From positions 930,001 to 994,000 of the forward strand of contig JACGCN010000019.1 of NCBI GenBank assembly GCA_014905825.1: a DNA stretch of 64,000 bases. The letters are read 5' to 3'. The notes under the pieces were generated by a model that saw only the letters and a list, made by a program, of their open reading frames with translations, was not told the DNA's origin and did not search any database. The number at the start of each line of letters is the position of its first letter. Position 1 is the first letter of the stretch. Shown piece after piece: positions 53,885 through 64,000 of the stretch. A program made the position numbers and the translations under genes. Source of the stretch: Lyophyllum atratum (taxonomy: Eukaryota > Basidiomycota > Agaricomycetes > Agaricales > Lyophyllaceae).

Positions 53885-55053
53885 TTCTCCCATGTCCGGC
53901 ATACCCAGGTTGTTTTTGTCATGTGGTCAACTCTACTCCACTTCACGATGGATAGCTGACCGCTATGCCCAGTTCCATAGTTTCAAATATTGGTGGGATG
54001 GTCAGTCCTCTCCTTATCGCGCTAATAGGCGAATAGTAATCAAGCCAACTGGACTAGAGTCATCTAGACAAGGATTTGCTCAAAACCTCTCTTAATAAAC
54101 TTTCACGCAACAATTCAGTGGATGGTAGGGATGCCCGGGGCGAATACCAGTCTCCTCTACTGACGTGGTCCATCTGGACTAGCTACTTCTGAGCTATATG
54201 CTGTCAATACACGGATGGCTTACAAGTTAGCATCATATGAGCGCCCCTTCAAACTTCTCACTTTCTCACCGACATTCAGTCCTTCATCATACCACCGGTT
54301 CTACGACATATCCTTAAGGACAATCGTTCTCCGACCTCGATTCTCGCCTCCTGTTTCCAAAGTGACCGGTGTCGGTGATCATCGATCAGCGGTGCCTATT
54401 TACACGTAGCAACTTCGGAGTTATAGAGGCTCAAGGAGGTTGCTCCCGCCTCAAGGCACATATGAAAGTTCTGAAGGCCGACAACTGTGCTCGGCGTGTG
54501 CATCCTAGGCACAGAAGTTGCTTTTGTGAGAAGTGGTCTATGCATGCCACCCGATACAGAACGCGACAGGGACGCGATGATGCATCTCTCTAGACACCAT
54601 GGATCGCATTGGACGCCAGCCTGGCCTTGGTTATTATCCGCATCTACGCTGGCGCTCGGACTCTTTACAAGAAGAACGGCGCGGCGGTAAAGGAGATGAT
54701 ATTATTAACGACACAGTAACCATAGAACCTACCATCGGAAAGGACACAAGAAGGCCGAAGATACCATACGTTGCTTTCGGCGCTCGGCTCGCTGGCCAGA
54801 ATTCCGCTATAAAAGCGTAGTGCTTTATTGGTGCTATGATATCTCACATCCCTTCTTTTCTTCTGCTTGTTCCTTTCCCAAGACTGGTTCTTGTCCGACC
54901 TCTCATTGTAAGTTCTTCAAGTACGTTATTTCCAAGCCCTATACTATGAGCTACTGGTTCAATGGATACCAGGTCGCGGGCACTGTCCATTCAATTGACA
55001 CTCACTTTCTTTTCGCTTGAATACGCCAACCTTCCGTCCGAGATTTTTTTCTC
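53885..55053. other. intergenic region with TATA box for the secreted Ala/Gly-rich gene
   Basis: No gene is recognised over 1.17 kb. TATAAAAG at 54808-54815 is a strong TATA box, 239 bp before the ATG at 55054, implying a long leader or a leader intron. The leader may be spliced: GTAAGTTC occurs at about 54.91 kb. Confidence 0.5.
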
Positions 55054-56502
55054 ATGTCTTTCAAGTCCGCTGCGCTGGCCCTTCTCTGCGTTTCCTCTGC
55101 TTTCGCTCTCCCAGTTAGACGTGAAGTGCCTCAAGGTAAATATGCAATACCCCTCGCAGAAATTTCGGTGCACTGACGCAGGCGCTAGAACACTCTCATG
55201 AACAGTTCCTCACCTCTGTTCGCAAAAGCCTGGCTCTGAACAACCCGGACAACATCGCCGACCCGGTTTTTGGTCTTCTGGGTAACGCTGCTGCCGCTGG
55301 TGGTGCTGGCAAGATCGCTGTACGTAATTCTATCGTCCCATTCACTATGTCATAAAACTTCCTTATCCAAATCAGGACGCAACATGTCTTCAACAAGCGA
55401 CTGCCGATCAAGCCTTCACCAATGCTAAGGCTGCTGGTGATGTCCAAGGCCAGGTGGACGCCTTGATTTATCGTGCTCTGGAACGCAACTCTGGAAAAAT
55501 TGGACTTGTTACCGATAAGTGCACCAGCATCTCAGCCAAGAACCCCGAAATCGCAGTCATTCAGCAGCATCAGGTTCGCCGAGGCCATTCTAGTTCATAT
55601 TATCTTCCTAATGCACATGGATCAGGACCCTGCTTCAACCAATGCTGCTGTGGTGAATAAGGCAATCACTCTTGAACTTGCCAAGCAAATCCATAGTGTA
55701 GGAGGTGACCCTCAAGACGCCCTGCAGGCTGGAACGTTTGCCCCCGGCGATCTCAACGACGCCACAGCTAAAGGCAACACGTGCGATACGACTGACGACC
55801 CAATGGGCTGCATCATCACTCAGAACCTCTTGGTGCCTGATGCTAGTGCTGCTGAGATTGATGCTGCTGTTGCAGGCGGCAATGCTGGAAATAATGCTGG
55901 AAACGCGAGTGGCGACGCCGGAAATGCAGGCGGTACTGCAGGAAACGGCGCTGCGGAGGCCACTTGCCCCCCATGTTCGTCGCATTTCCTCCATCTTCGA
56001 GTATGTCTTACGCTGACGCCCAATCATAGCGGTCACCGTGACGGTTACGGCAGGAGGTGTAGCTACTCAGGCTCCAGCCGCTACCACTGCTGCTCCGTGA
56101 GTTGTGCATCTTGTTTGTGAAATCATAGCTAAGTAACTAAAACTTCAGTGGTGTCACTATCACCGCCGCCCCTACCCCTGCCCCCGGCTCTGCTGCTGGA
56201 AACCTTCAAAAGTTCACCGGTGCTCGCGAGTATCCTTCACTCCCTCTTCCCGTTATCTCCACTCAACATTTCGATTTATAGTTGGTGGTCAGACTGCGCC
56301 GGCCGTCACTCCTGGTGGACGTGGCTTTGCCGTTCACGGCTCTGATGACTTCCTCAACGTCGGTGCTGCTCTCGGACGCTCTTGTGACATCCAGCACAAT
56401 AAATGTGCGAATGTTGCCAACTCAGCAGCTGGCCGAGCTTCCGGGCTCAGCGTTGCTCAGTGTGACGAGCAGAACAACCAATGTCGCGCTGCCATTGCAT
56501 AG
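55054..56502 (+). CDS. secreted Ala/Gly-rich protein with conserved cysteine C-terminus
   Basis: The signal peptide is MSFKSAALALLCVSSAFALP, with a dibasic site (VRREVPQ). Exons then give HSHEQFLTSVRKSLALNNPD, GNAAAAGGAGKIA joined to DATCLQQATADQAFTNAKAA, NPEIAVIQQHQ joined to DPASTNAAVVNKAITLELAK. A low-complexity run of Gly-Asn-Ala repeats (GGNAGNNAGNASGDAGNAGG) follows, and a Thr/Ala/Pro linker. The end is GGRGFAVHGSDDFLNVGAAL, then CDIQHNKCANVANSAAG and CDEQNNQCRAAIA, with TAG at 56500. The paired C-x(5)-C motifs at the end recur in secreted proteins of wood- and litter-decay fungi. The function is unknown; some relatives carry a misleading ribosomal S17 name, to my memory. Confidence 0.8.
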
Positions 56503-57197
56503 GCGGTAGACGGCATCGCGCGTTTTTTGGGGATTTGCTTTGACATGCATTAGAACTCTCATTCTCATCACGACGGCTGGATCCATTTTTGTTGGTTGTA
56601 TCCATAGACTTACTTTAAGTACGCATTGAAACAGTGACAAGCTACGAATTAAACTTTCCGGAAAGTCTTGAGGTGTGCGACGGTAGAGGACGGTCCGCGT
56701 GCAAGGCATTCGACTTCGAATCACCCAACCGTGACTTGACACGATCATTCGTTCAAAATACACTGACCATGGCAGCCCTGAGAAAGTACTGGCCCCTCGA
56801 ACGTTCCTCAACAGCAGATGCGGGCGAAGCGGCAGAACGGTGGACAAGGTTCGCTTGGACACTTCATCCGGGCTTAACTACTGGAAATGGAACTATATTG
56901 ACCTCGTGCGGTCCCGTCCCTCGTTCAACATGTGGCACCCGGAAAGCCTATGCACATGCTTGACCAGTTGATGGCTTATCCTCACACCCTCACGCGACAA
57001 ACATCAGTAATCCCGCCCAAGCGGCTTCCAGAATGGAATTATGGACGACAGTTGCATGTGGTACAACCTTTGGGACAGTGCGTTTCTGTGCCTATATCCC
57101 TGATGTTGAACTCGTTGTATTTAATACCAGGGGGTGATCCTAGAATGCAAGTAGCTCCCCCTTCCTTGCGGCTATCCAAACCGGCTTCGCATACACC
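56503..57197. other. 695-bp intergenic region
   Basis: It lies between the secreted Ala/Gly-rich gene and the EEP gene, both plus strand. Open frames at 56634-56963 and 56932-57201 have no recognisable motifs and I do not support them. Confidence 0.4.
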
Positions 57198-59424
57198 ATG
57201 AACTGGCTCTATCTCTTAGGGTTCGTGACGAGCTGCATAACTGCGGCATCGTCAACAACAGTTGCTGAAATCCAAGGACCTGGGTTCCAAAGCCCACTTG
57301 TCGGCCAATTCGTGAGCAACGTCACCGGCTTGGTGACTGCTAAGGTAGGCGGAATTCGGCCTTTGAGCACAGTTCACTGTTTACTTTGAAACCAGGGATC
57401 AAGTGGATTTTGGATCGCTGGCGAACCTGTGGACGACATTCGCGTATCCAATGGACTCAACGTTTTCTCCACCTCCGCTACCATTTTGGGCAATGTTTCC
57501 GTGGGGGATATCGTCTCGCTTGGTGGATTAGTCTCGGAATTCCGTTCTAAAACAGCACCCAATGACCTCTTCGTCACGGAGATCACGTCCCCAACCAACA
57601 TCACTGTCCTTTCGTCAAATAATACTGTCAAACCCGTGGTTCTCGGTGTAGACAGAAGCCCGCCCACCCAACACTTGACTCCTCTGGATGTTGGTCCAGA
57701 TGGATTCCTTTCCGTGCCTAACAATGTGAGTCGCGTTGAGACCGTCAACGCGACGCTGCAGCCGGACAAGTATGGCTTGGACTTTTGGGAGAGTCTTGAG
57801 GGACAGCTAGTGCAGGTCAAGAAGCCCATCACACTGGGTTTTCCCAATCGCTTCGGCGAATTCTGGGTTCATGGAGACTGGAAGGTGACGGGTAAAAATC
57901 AACGTGGCGGACTAACACTTACATTCGGTAACGTCTTTGCCGCATCTACATCGAATCCTGCCCTTACCTTATTCCCAGGACCTGGAGGCATTCCCGATTC
58001 GAATCCCGAGGCGATTCTTATTGGAGCTCCTCTCGATAAAACCAAGAACCCAGCAGTGGCACTCGGTTTGAATTTGACCGACATTATAGGAGTTGTGACC
58101 TACCAGTGCGTCTTCAGGTTGCCTCAAGGTTTCCTCGTTAACAATTTAAATACAACCCCATCAGATTTGGGTTCTATTACATCCTCCCAACCACCGCTCC
58201 CTCTGTCATTTCGCCGGCAAATGGTGCCGTGGAACCCACGAAATTGAAAACTGAGCCCAAGAACGACTGTGTCATCACTTTCGGTGACTACAACGTACAG
58301 TTTTCAATTCTTCAAAGTCGATCCAAGTCTTACGAGTCATGCAGATTGAGAATATGGCCCCCAACTCTGCTCATCTCCCAGTCATTGCTGACCACATTGC
58401 TACGTTCCTCAACACTCCGGACATCATGTTTGTTCAAGAAATCCAAGATAACTCTGGAACTGCTAACGATGGCACCGTCGCCGGCAATCTCACATTAACC
58501 AACCTCGTCAACGCTATCGCTAAAATCAGCAACGTTACTTACAGCTTTGTTGAAATCGCTCCAGTCGATGGACAGGATGGTGGTGTACCTGGCGGGAATA
58601 TCAGACAAGCGTACCTGTAAGGCATTTTTTCCACCTGTTATGTTTACAAACTTGACGCATTTTCAAGGTACCGCGCTGAAAAACTGAATCTCGTTACTGG
58701 ATCGCCTGCAGGTGGCGCACTTGACAAAGTTGAGGTTGTTCTGCCCCCGACCCAGGTACCAAAACTCAAGTGGGTAGAAATTCCTTGACATTACGCTATG
58801 CAGAAATTGATCCGCCACGCAGCTTCAACCCTGGCCGAATTGAACCCACGAATGGAGCGTGGAACGAATCCCGTAAACCACTCGTTGCACACTGGGAGAC
58901 TCCCAAGGGAGAGAAACTCTTTACAATCAACGTGCATCTTGCCTCCAAAGGCGGCAGCAGTTCGACACAGGGAGATGCCCGTCCCCCTGTCAACTCGCCA
59001 TTAGATGCACGGACCAGTCAGATCAGTCTCGTTGCAGTGAGTTCCTCTTCTATCCCTCTGTAGAAGTCAGTGAACGAACGCAGCAACCCTGTAGTCTTTT
59101 GCTCAGTCCATCTTGACCGCAGATGAAGGCGCAAACATCGTTTTAGCTGGCGACTTCAACGAATTCCTGCAGGCCCGCTCGCTCTATCAGCCTCTTGTCG
59201 ATGTCCTCTCTGACATAGACGAGGTGGCCGGGATTCCGGAGGTCGAGCGATACAGCTATATCTTCGACCAGAACTCGGAGCAGCTCGACCATATATTCAT
59301 TTCGAATGCAATCAAGGAGCGCGGCGTTAAGTTCGAGCATATCCACATCAATAACTGGGCGGCCTCCATTGCTGGGAGGATAAGTGACCACGATCCTTCG
59401 GTCGGACAGATCCATCTATGTTAG
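57198..59424 (+). CDS. secreted endonuclease/exonuclease/phosphatase-fold protein (extracellular nuclease type)
   Basis: The signal peptide is MNWLYLLGFVTSCITAASST. The first half (IQGPGFQSPLVGQFVSNVTG, VGDIVSLGGLVSEFRS, LEGQLVQVKKPITLGFPNRF) resembles the OB-like N-terminal region of bacterial ExeM-type extracellular nucleases. The second half carries EEP catalytic landmarks: PDIMFVQEIQDN (metal-binding Glu), FTINVHLASKGG, IVLAGDFNEF, and near the C-terminus EQLDHIFISNAI and RISDHDPSVG (the Asp-His pair). About eight exons are needed; many asparagine sequons fit secretion. A nucleic-acid or phosphodiester substrate is inferred. The whole reading frame is continuous and all key residues are present, so an active enzyme is likely. 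Confidence 0.85.
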
Positions 59425-59701
59425 TTAGGCATTTGGAACGCGGGGACTTTGGAGTCACGGTGATGACTGTATGTACTCGTAGCCGTTTTGAATTCACTTG
59501 GAATGCCAGGGGGTGGCACAAGTCCGAGCTCGCGGTGGATCTATGACTATGACTATCACGATGAATGAATTTCTGTAGTGGTGCATCTCAAATCGGGCGT
59601 AATAGTAATAGATTTGCCAAGTCTGTTATGTGGGCTTCTCGGCACACAGCACTTGGCGTTCAAACGTTCGACCGTGGCGCTTCAGGCTGTGCCTGTCCTT
59701 G

Positions 59702-61304
59702 ATGCCGGCGCACATGAGTTGGTCAAGCGTTGCACTAGCCCTTCTTTGCCTGCTGATACTGCTCTACCTTTACAAGCTTTCAAGACGCCTCAGAAGACCT
59801 TCGACGCAAGTCACAGCCCCGTTCACCAGCGAAGGACTGGAGCAGACGACCTACGATGACATCGACCTGCTCAAGTCAATTCCAAGGAATCCGACATCTT
59901 TGGGCTACGCTGTCATAGGTGGATCAGGGTTTCTTGGAACGTGAGTCTATTAACAGCTGGCACAATTTTGCTGACTGGCGCGTACCATCTTCTACAGGTA
60001 CATAGTCCGTCTTCTTCTGCTTCGAGGCGAGACGAACATCCGAATACTTGACCTCCAACCCCCATCGAAGGCAGTTGCATCGCACCCCGCTGTTTCCTTT
60101 GTCAAGACGGACATAACGTCTCTCAACTCCATCCGTGAGGGCCTCCGTTCTTTTGAAAGCACTGGCACACCTCCCCATGTAATATACCACACCGCGGCCA
60201 TTATACGCTTCTGGGAGCGGTTCTCATACTGTTGGAACGCGTCATACGGTATCAACGTGTTAGGCTTGGAGAATGTAATTGCAGTCGTGAGAGAGCTCCC
60301 ATCTGCGGTGCTAATCTACACAGATCTACACATCCACGGGTGATACCGTCATACCTCGACCCAAATTCCTGAGGCTGGGCTGGGATCTCAATAATACTTC
60401 TACGATCTATGACCCTGACCAGCCGTTACCTCCTGCACAGCTGTCTGAAAGCTGCTATTCACGTACCAAACTCCTCGCTGAGCAGCTGGTGGAGAAGGCG
60501 GACGGCCTTGATGGTCTACGCGCTGGAACCATTCGCCCTGGATAGTGCGTAATTTATCACGTCCGGCTGCCGTTCTCTGACATTCTAGTTGGGTAGCACG
60601 ATCATTGGACCTAATGACCGCCTAATAACGAGCACACTGACCATGCCACGGGTGCCAGTTTGGGACAAGGGATGGAGTTCGACCAACATATGCGTCTGGG
60701 ATGCTGCCGCTGCCCACTTACTGCTAGAAGACGCCCTCATTAGGGACGTCAAAGAGGCGCGCGGACAGGCATTCCTAGTTACTGGTAGAGATCCCGCTTG
60801 GCGACTGCAAGACGCTCGTGAAGCAGTCAAAGTATGTGCATCCAACTTGAAATCGGGTTGCGGGGAATTTGACGTAATTCATATGTTGCAGCATTTTGCC
60901 ACCCGTGCTGTCATCCTGGACGACATACCCCCTCTGCTTATATATATCCTAGCCCATCTAGTTGAGGCCTGCCTTTTCCTTCGCTATCACGTTCTCTTGC
61001 TTCTCTTCTTCCCCTTTGGCTATACACCAAGTCTAGTGCCAAAATGGATTGGCCAACTGGTTTACTTGCAACCCTCTACTCTAGAATACCTAAACCACAT
61101 AACCTTAGATGATTCTCGGGCGAGAAAGATTCTTGGGTACGTGTTTTATGACACTCTCGATGATTCTTGCATCTGATGCGGTAATCTAGCTATCGGCCTC
61201 AATGGAGCATCGCACAGTGTATTCGATATACTGTTGACGAAGTCGAGTCAGGCAAAACAGGGGCAACCCACGGCTTACAGCTGAAATCGTCATATATGCA
61301 ATGA
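59702..61304 (+). CDS. membrane-anchored ERG26/3-beta-HSD-like dehydrogenase, frame broken by a 10-bp duplication
   Basis: The N-terminal anchor is SSVALALLCLLILLYLYKLS, starting at ATG 59702 or 59714. The Rossmann motif YAVIGGSGFLGT is split by an intron before YIVRLLLLRGETNIRILDLQ. Then come HVIYHTAAIIRFWE, the catalytic Y-x-x-x-K in ESCYSRTKLLAEQLV, RPGY joined to TIIGPNDRLI, and STNICVWDAAAAHLLLEDAL. A hydrophobic membrane segment near residue 330 (FLRYHVLLLLFFPFG) precedes ILG joined to YRPQWSIAQCIRYTVDEVE. The stop is at 61302. At 60313-60332 ATCTACACAG is followed by ATCTACACAT; reading straight through hits a stop within ten codons. Removing one 10-bp unit, or a 37-nt intron ending at ACAG, restores frame. 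So it is either a recent pseudogene, an assembly error, or a gene with an odd intron. Confidence 0.72.
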
Positions 61305-61394
61305 TTCGAAGAAGTTGTATGGCTCGTCAATCCATCTGTATCCAATATGCTGTATCCTTCATGTGAAAGATGAAACTTCGATCGAAAATCCGAC

Positions 61395-64000
61395 CTATTC
61401 CTCATGGCTGTCGTCGAACAAGGACACAAACTCTTCGAACACCTTCATCCGCTCCCCTATCTTTCGCTTTGAGCCGCAATCTCGAATATTGTAACTACCA
61501 TGTCAATATTCTGTTCAGTGAAGGAATTCGAGAAGTCGAATGACACAACTTACACGGTGGTCTCTCCTGCCTGGCTCTTGAATTCTACCCAATCCTCGTC
61601 TACGTCGATATCGAGCGCAACGCCGTCCAAGAACATCATCCTGTACCGCCCGCCTTGTGAAACCCTGGACGCGTACCTTATGCACCATCCGACAGAGGGG
61701 ATGAATCGAGTCTGCATGCCTCGACCTCCGACTGTTAGGTCGAGATCATCGTCGCGCCACGCGGAATTGATGTTCGAGGGAACACGGCTGGCGCTGATTT
61801 CGGGTTCTTGAGATAAAAGCTCTTGCGGTGCTACTGGGACAGGGATACTGGTTTTAACTAGCGGTGTTGAAAGTGCGATTGTGGCAGCGGAAAGTTTTGA
61901 TGGGCGAGGGGCGAAGTTGAAAAAGGATGGAAAGCTACTTGCGATCGTAGGTACCGAGGTGGACGAGTTGAACGTTTGTGGATGGCGCTCCGGTTTCTCA
62001 ACCGTGAATGGAACACTGAACTTGGTGTCTTCAGCTGTCGAGGGAGCGTTGTTGGTAGAGGATGAACATGTTGTGTCTATGAGTGCCTCAACCACGTCGC
62101 ACGTCCGCACAAAGCGCGTCAAATCGTGCATAGCATCCTTTTCCATCTGTTCCAAGCCCTTCCAGTCTTTCGTGGAAACATATGGAGGTTCAGACGCCGA
62201 GGCTATCACCTTTTTTGTCCACTCTTCTCCTCGTGCGCTAGAAATATGGCGCGCAAACTCAATGGACTGGCTTTGTCGCGAGAAGCGGATGCGGAGTGAG
62301 GGATCATTGGCTGTACGGTCTCTATTCGGCGACGAGGATGAGCCGTTGAGCAACAATTCTATATCTGCGAGAGGAGTGTTGGCCATGAGAGTGCATTTCG
62401 CCGCGACCAAATATACAACGAGCTGCAAGCACTTGCATCAGGTAAACTTTCAAAAAGTGGGCGTCTGGCCCGTGTACCTTGGGTGTACGTTGCTTTATCT
62501 GATCGACAAGGCGGGCAGCGTCATTGTATTGTCTCCAGTAGACGGGCGGTAGGGTTTGAAGAGAATATGTTTGTGTGGGCTCAAGAAGACAACACGGTGA
62601 ACTCAGATGCGGGGCGCTATAGATTGAAATCTAGAGAAAGACGAATTCTAGGTGAGCATTTTCTCGCTTGGAAATTGAGGAGGGTTCACCTTGGAGCCGT
62701 CCGGCTCTACGACAAGTACTTCACCTCCTTTGAATCCTTTCCTGCGTTCGCTTTCTCGGAAATCTACCAGGAGAGAATGGGAAGATAATATCGTGACTTG
62801 ACCATATGGTGTCTTGTGTGTTTGACAACCCATGGCCGTAGTATTCAATGGTGTGGGTCGCACAGTGCCGACAGGCAGTTTCAGGAGCGAGGCAGAAATC
62901 TCAGGTTACAACAGAGCCGTTAGTTCTTGGGGGCTAGTGTGAAAATCCCTGAGATAGTTACTACCTGTTCATCGTCAAGCCCCTCCTGATGCGGGCTGTC
63001 TCCTTGCTCCTGCTTGTCCTCCAGAAAGCGACCCCCATGGGGTATTCGTGTCAGTTCCGATGATTTAGTCTCTGCGTCAAGCGACGGCGTAGACGGTGTC
63101 GCAGAGCACAACAAGCCCGAATCTTGGCGTATTCTAGTCGCCGATGTGGTGTAGTTGCTGGTCTGGAATACTGAAGATGGTTGAACAGGTGTGTCAGAGT
63201 ACATATCCAGTGCTTTGATGCCGCGGGGAGTAATTAACCGACGATGAATAGGGTCAGAGACGATGCGTCTTGTAGGCCTCGCCGACGGAGGGATTTTACT
63301 AAACGTGTTTTCGTTGCCGAGCATGTTTCTCAGGTCCAAGTTGCCAATATCTCCAAGGATAATTTTTGTTCTGTTGTGGGTAATATGTGGGTTTTGATCA
63401 GATACATGCCTCGCAGTGCTGCGTATCGCTTGATTGGTTTGAAAGGGAGGCGAATTGAAGGCTTGGTGACGATCCCTTGGGGGGTGTGATAGATCGTCGA
63501 AAGACTTCTGAGAGCGGGTATTCGAGTTAGCGCAGGGGCGAAGAGAGACGACTGGCATATTGTTTGCAAGGAACGGGTGTGATAAAATGTCAGGTAGGTA
63601 GATTCGTTTCTCCGGAATCTGATCAGGGTGGAGTTCTGAGCAAAGGTGGCGCAGGATGTATCGTTATGTAAATATCCTCACAACTTGCAAAGTGCTGGAA
63701 ATGAGCTCTCTCAAATCGCTTGAGAGGTGCTCGGGCAGGTCACACGTCGGTTGCGTGACGCCTTTAGGTAGTCTACGGGCGAATATTACCTGAGGGCAAG
63801 GCGTGGGTTTCTCCAGGCAATGATAGGACAAGACTCACTCACATCGAATGGAGCTTGTCCGGATACGCAATAGACCATGACACAGCCCAAGGACCAGATG
63901 TCGACAGAAAATCCGTAGGGCTCTCCAGATGCAAATTCACTACCGAGGGGAAATCAGTAAAATCGCTGGAGGGAAAGGCATCACTCACGGCGCAGTGTAA
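61395..64000 (-). CDS. Polo-type kinase with PLK4/SAK-like polo boxes, 5'-truncated by the window edge
   Basis: The 5' part (kinase N-lobe and catalytic loop) lies beyond the right edge. Reading leftward on the minus strand: YTAP joined to EFASGEPYGFSVDIWSLGCV, the APE motif and subdomain IX of a Ser/Thr kinase, VYCVSGQAPFD, then KRIYLPDILSHPFLANNMP, the end of the kinase fold. A Ser/Pro-rich linker follows (about 63.5-62.9 kb). Next is GQVTILSSHSLLVDFRESER, then RYWRQYNDAARLVDQIKQR, CTLMANTPLADIELLL, and a last box with FIPSVGWCIRYASRVS, RYRMMFLDGVALDIDVDEDW and ERMKVFEEFVSLF, with the stop at 61395-61397. The cryptic-polo-box order plus a final polo box resembles PLK4/SAK more than PLK1/Cdc5. 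Exon boundaries inside the linker are not all resolved. Confidence 0.75.

Noticed and set aside
56634..57201. Two open frames before the secreted nuclease gene
   Set aside because: They overlap in different frames, lack motifs, and do not splice onto the signal-peptide start at 57198.

Overview
The window is nuclear DNA of a filamentous basidiomycete, most likely an Agaricomycete. Nearly every gene is split by GT-AG introns of about 40-70 bases. Genes lie on both strands with no operons. The contents are typically fungal: PRP8, POP1, CDC123, Rpc17, eS19, ERG26, a borealin-type protein, F-box/LRR proteins, DUF6533-like membrane proteins and small secreted proteins. Exon joins given below were deduced by eye from splice signals and frame continuity.

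Layout. 1-2128: 3' end of a conserved gene of unknown function. 3013-12289: complete PRP8, the catalytic-core protein of the spliceosome. 12496-16102 (minus): a PH-domain protein with a long disordered tail. 16.1-22.8 kb: gene-poor stretch holding only the C-terminal half of a DUF6533-like membrane protein. 22.8-24.9 kb: an Msd1/SSX2IP-type (ADIP) coiled-coil gene, a tRNA-Asp with a tiny intron, and the Pol III subunit gene RPC17. 24.9-25.7 kb: a 114-bp inverted repeat and an acidic hypothetical protein. 26.0-28.7 kb: two tandem GNAT acetyltransferases and a decayed third copy. 29.0-37.9 kb: F-box protein, secreted SnoaL-like protein, eS19 with an acidic tail, a second F-box protein, a single-pass membrane protein and a multi-pass DUF6533-like protein.

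38.2-43.4 kb is a segmental duplication carrying two paralogous small secreted proteins, each with a TATA box exactly 96 bp before the ATG. A GTGTCC-rich region with two hairpins and a perfect 36-bp palindrome separates them. 44.0-53.9 kb is dense housekeeping: CDC123, an ERG26-type dehydrogenase facing a borealin gene, and POP1 facing a mitochondrial-looking protein. 55.0-61.3 kb holds a secreted Ala/Gly-rich protein, a secreted endonuclease/exonuclease/phosphatase-fold protein, and a membrane-anchored ERG26-like protein whose frame is broken by a 10-bp tandem duplication. 61.4 kb to the right edge is a Polo-type kinase with PLK4-like polo boxes, truncated by the window.

I found no convincing new multi-gene system. 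The points most worth checking are the PLK4-like kinase in a fungus expected to lack centrioles, the 10-bp duplication at about 60.3 kb, the duplicated secreted-protein locus with its palindrome and unresolved intron, the F-box interrupted by an acidic insert, and the acidic tail of eS19.
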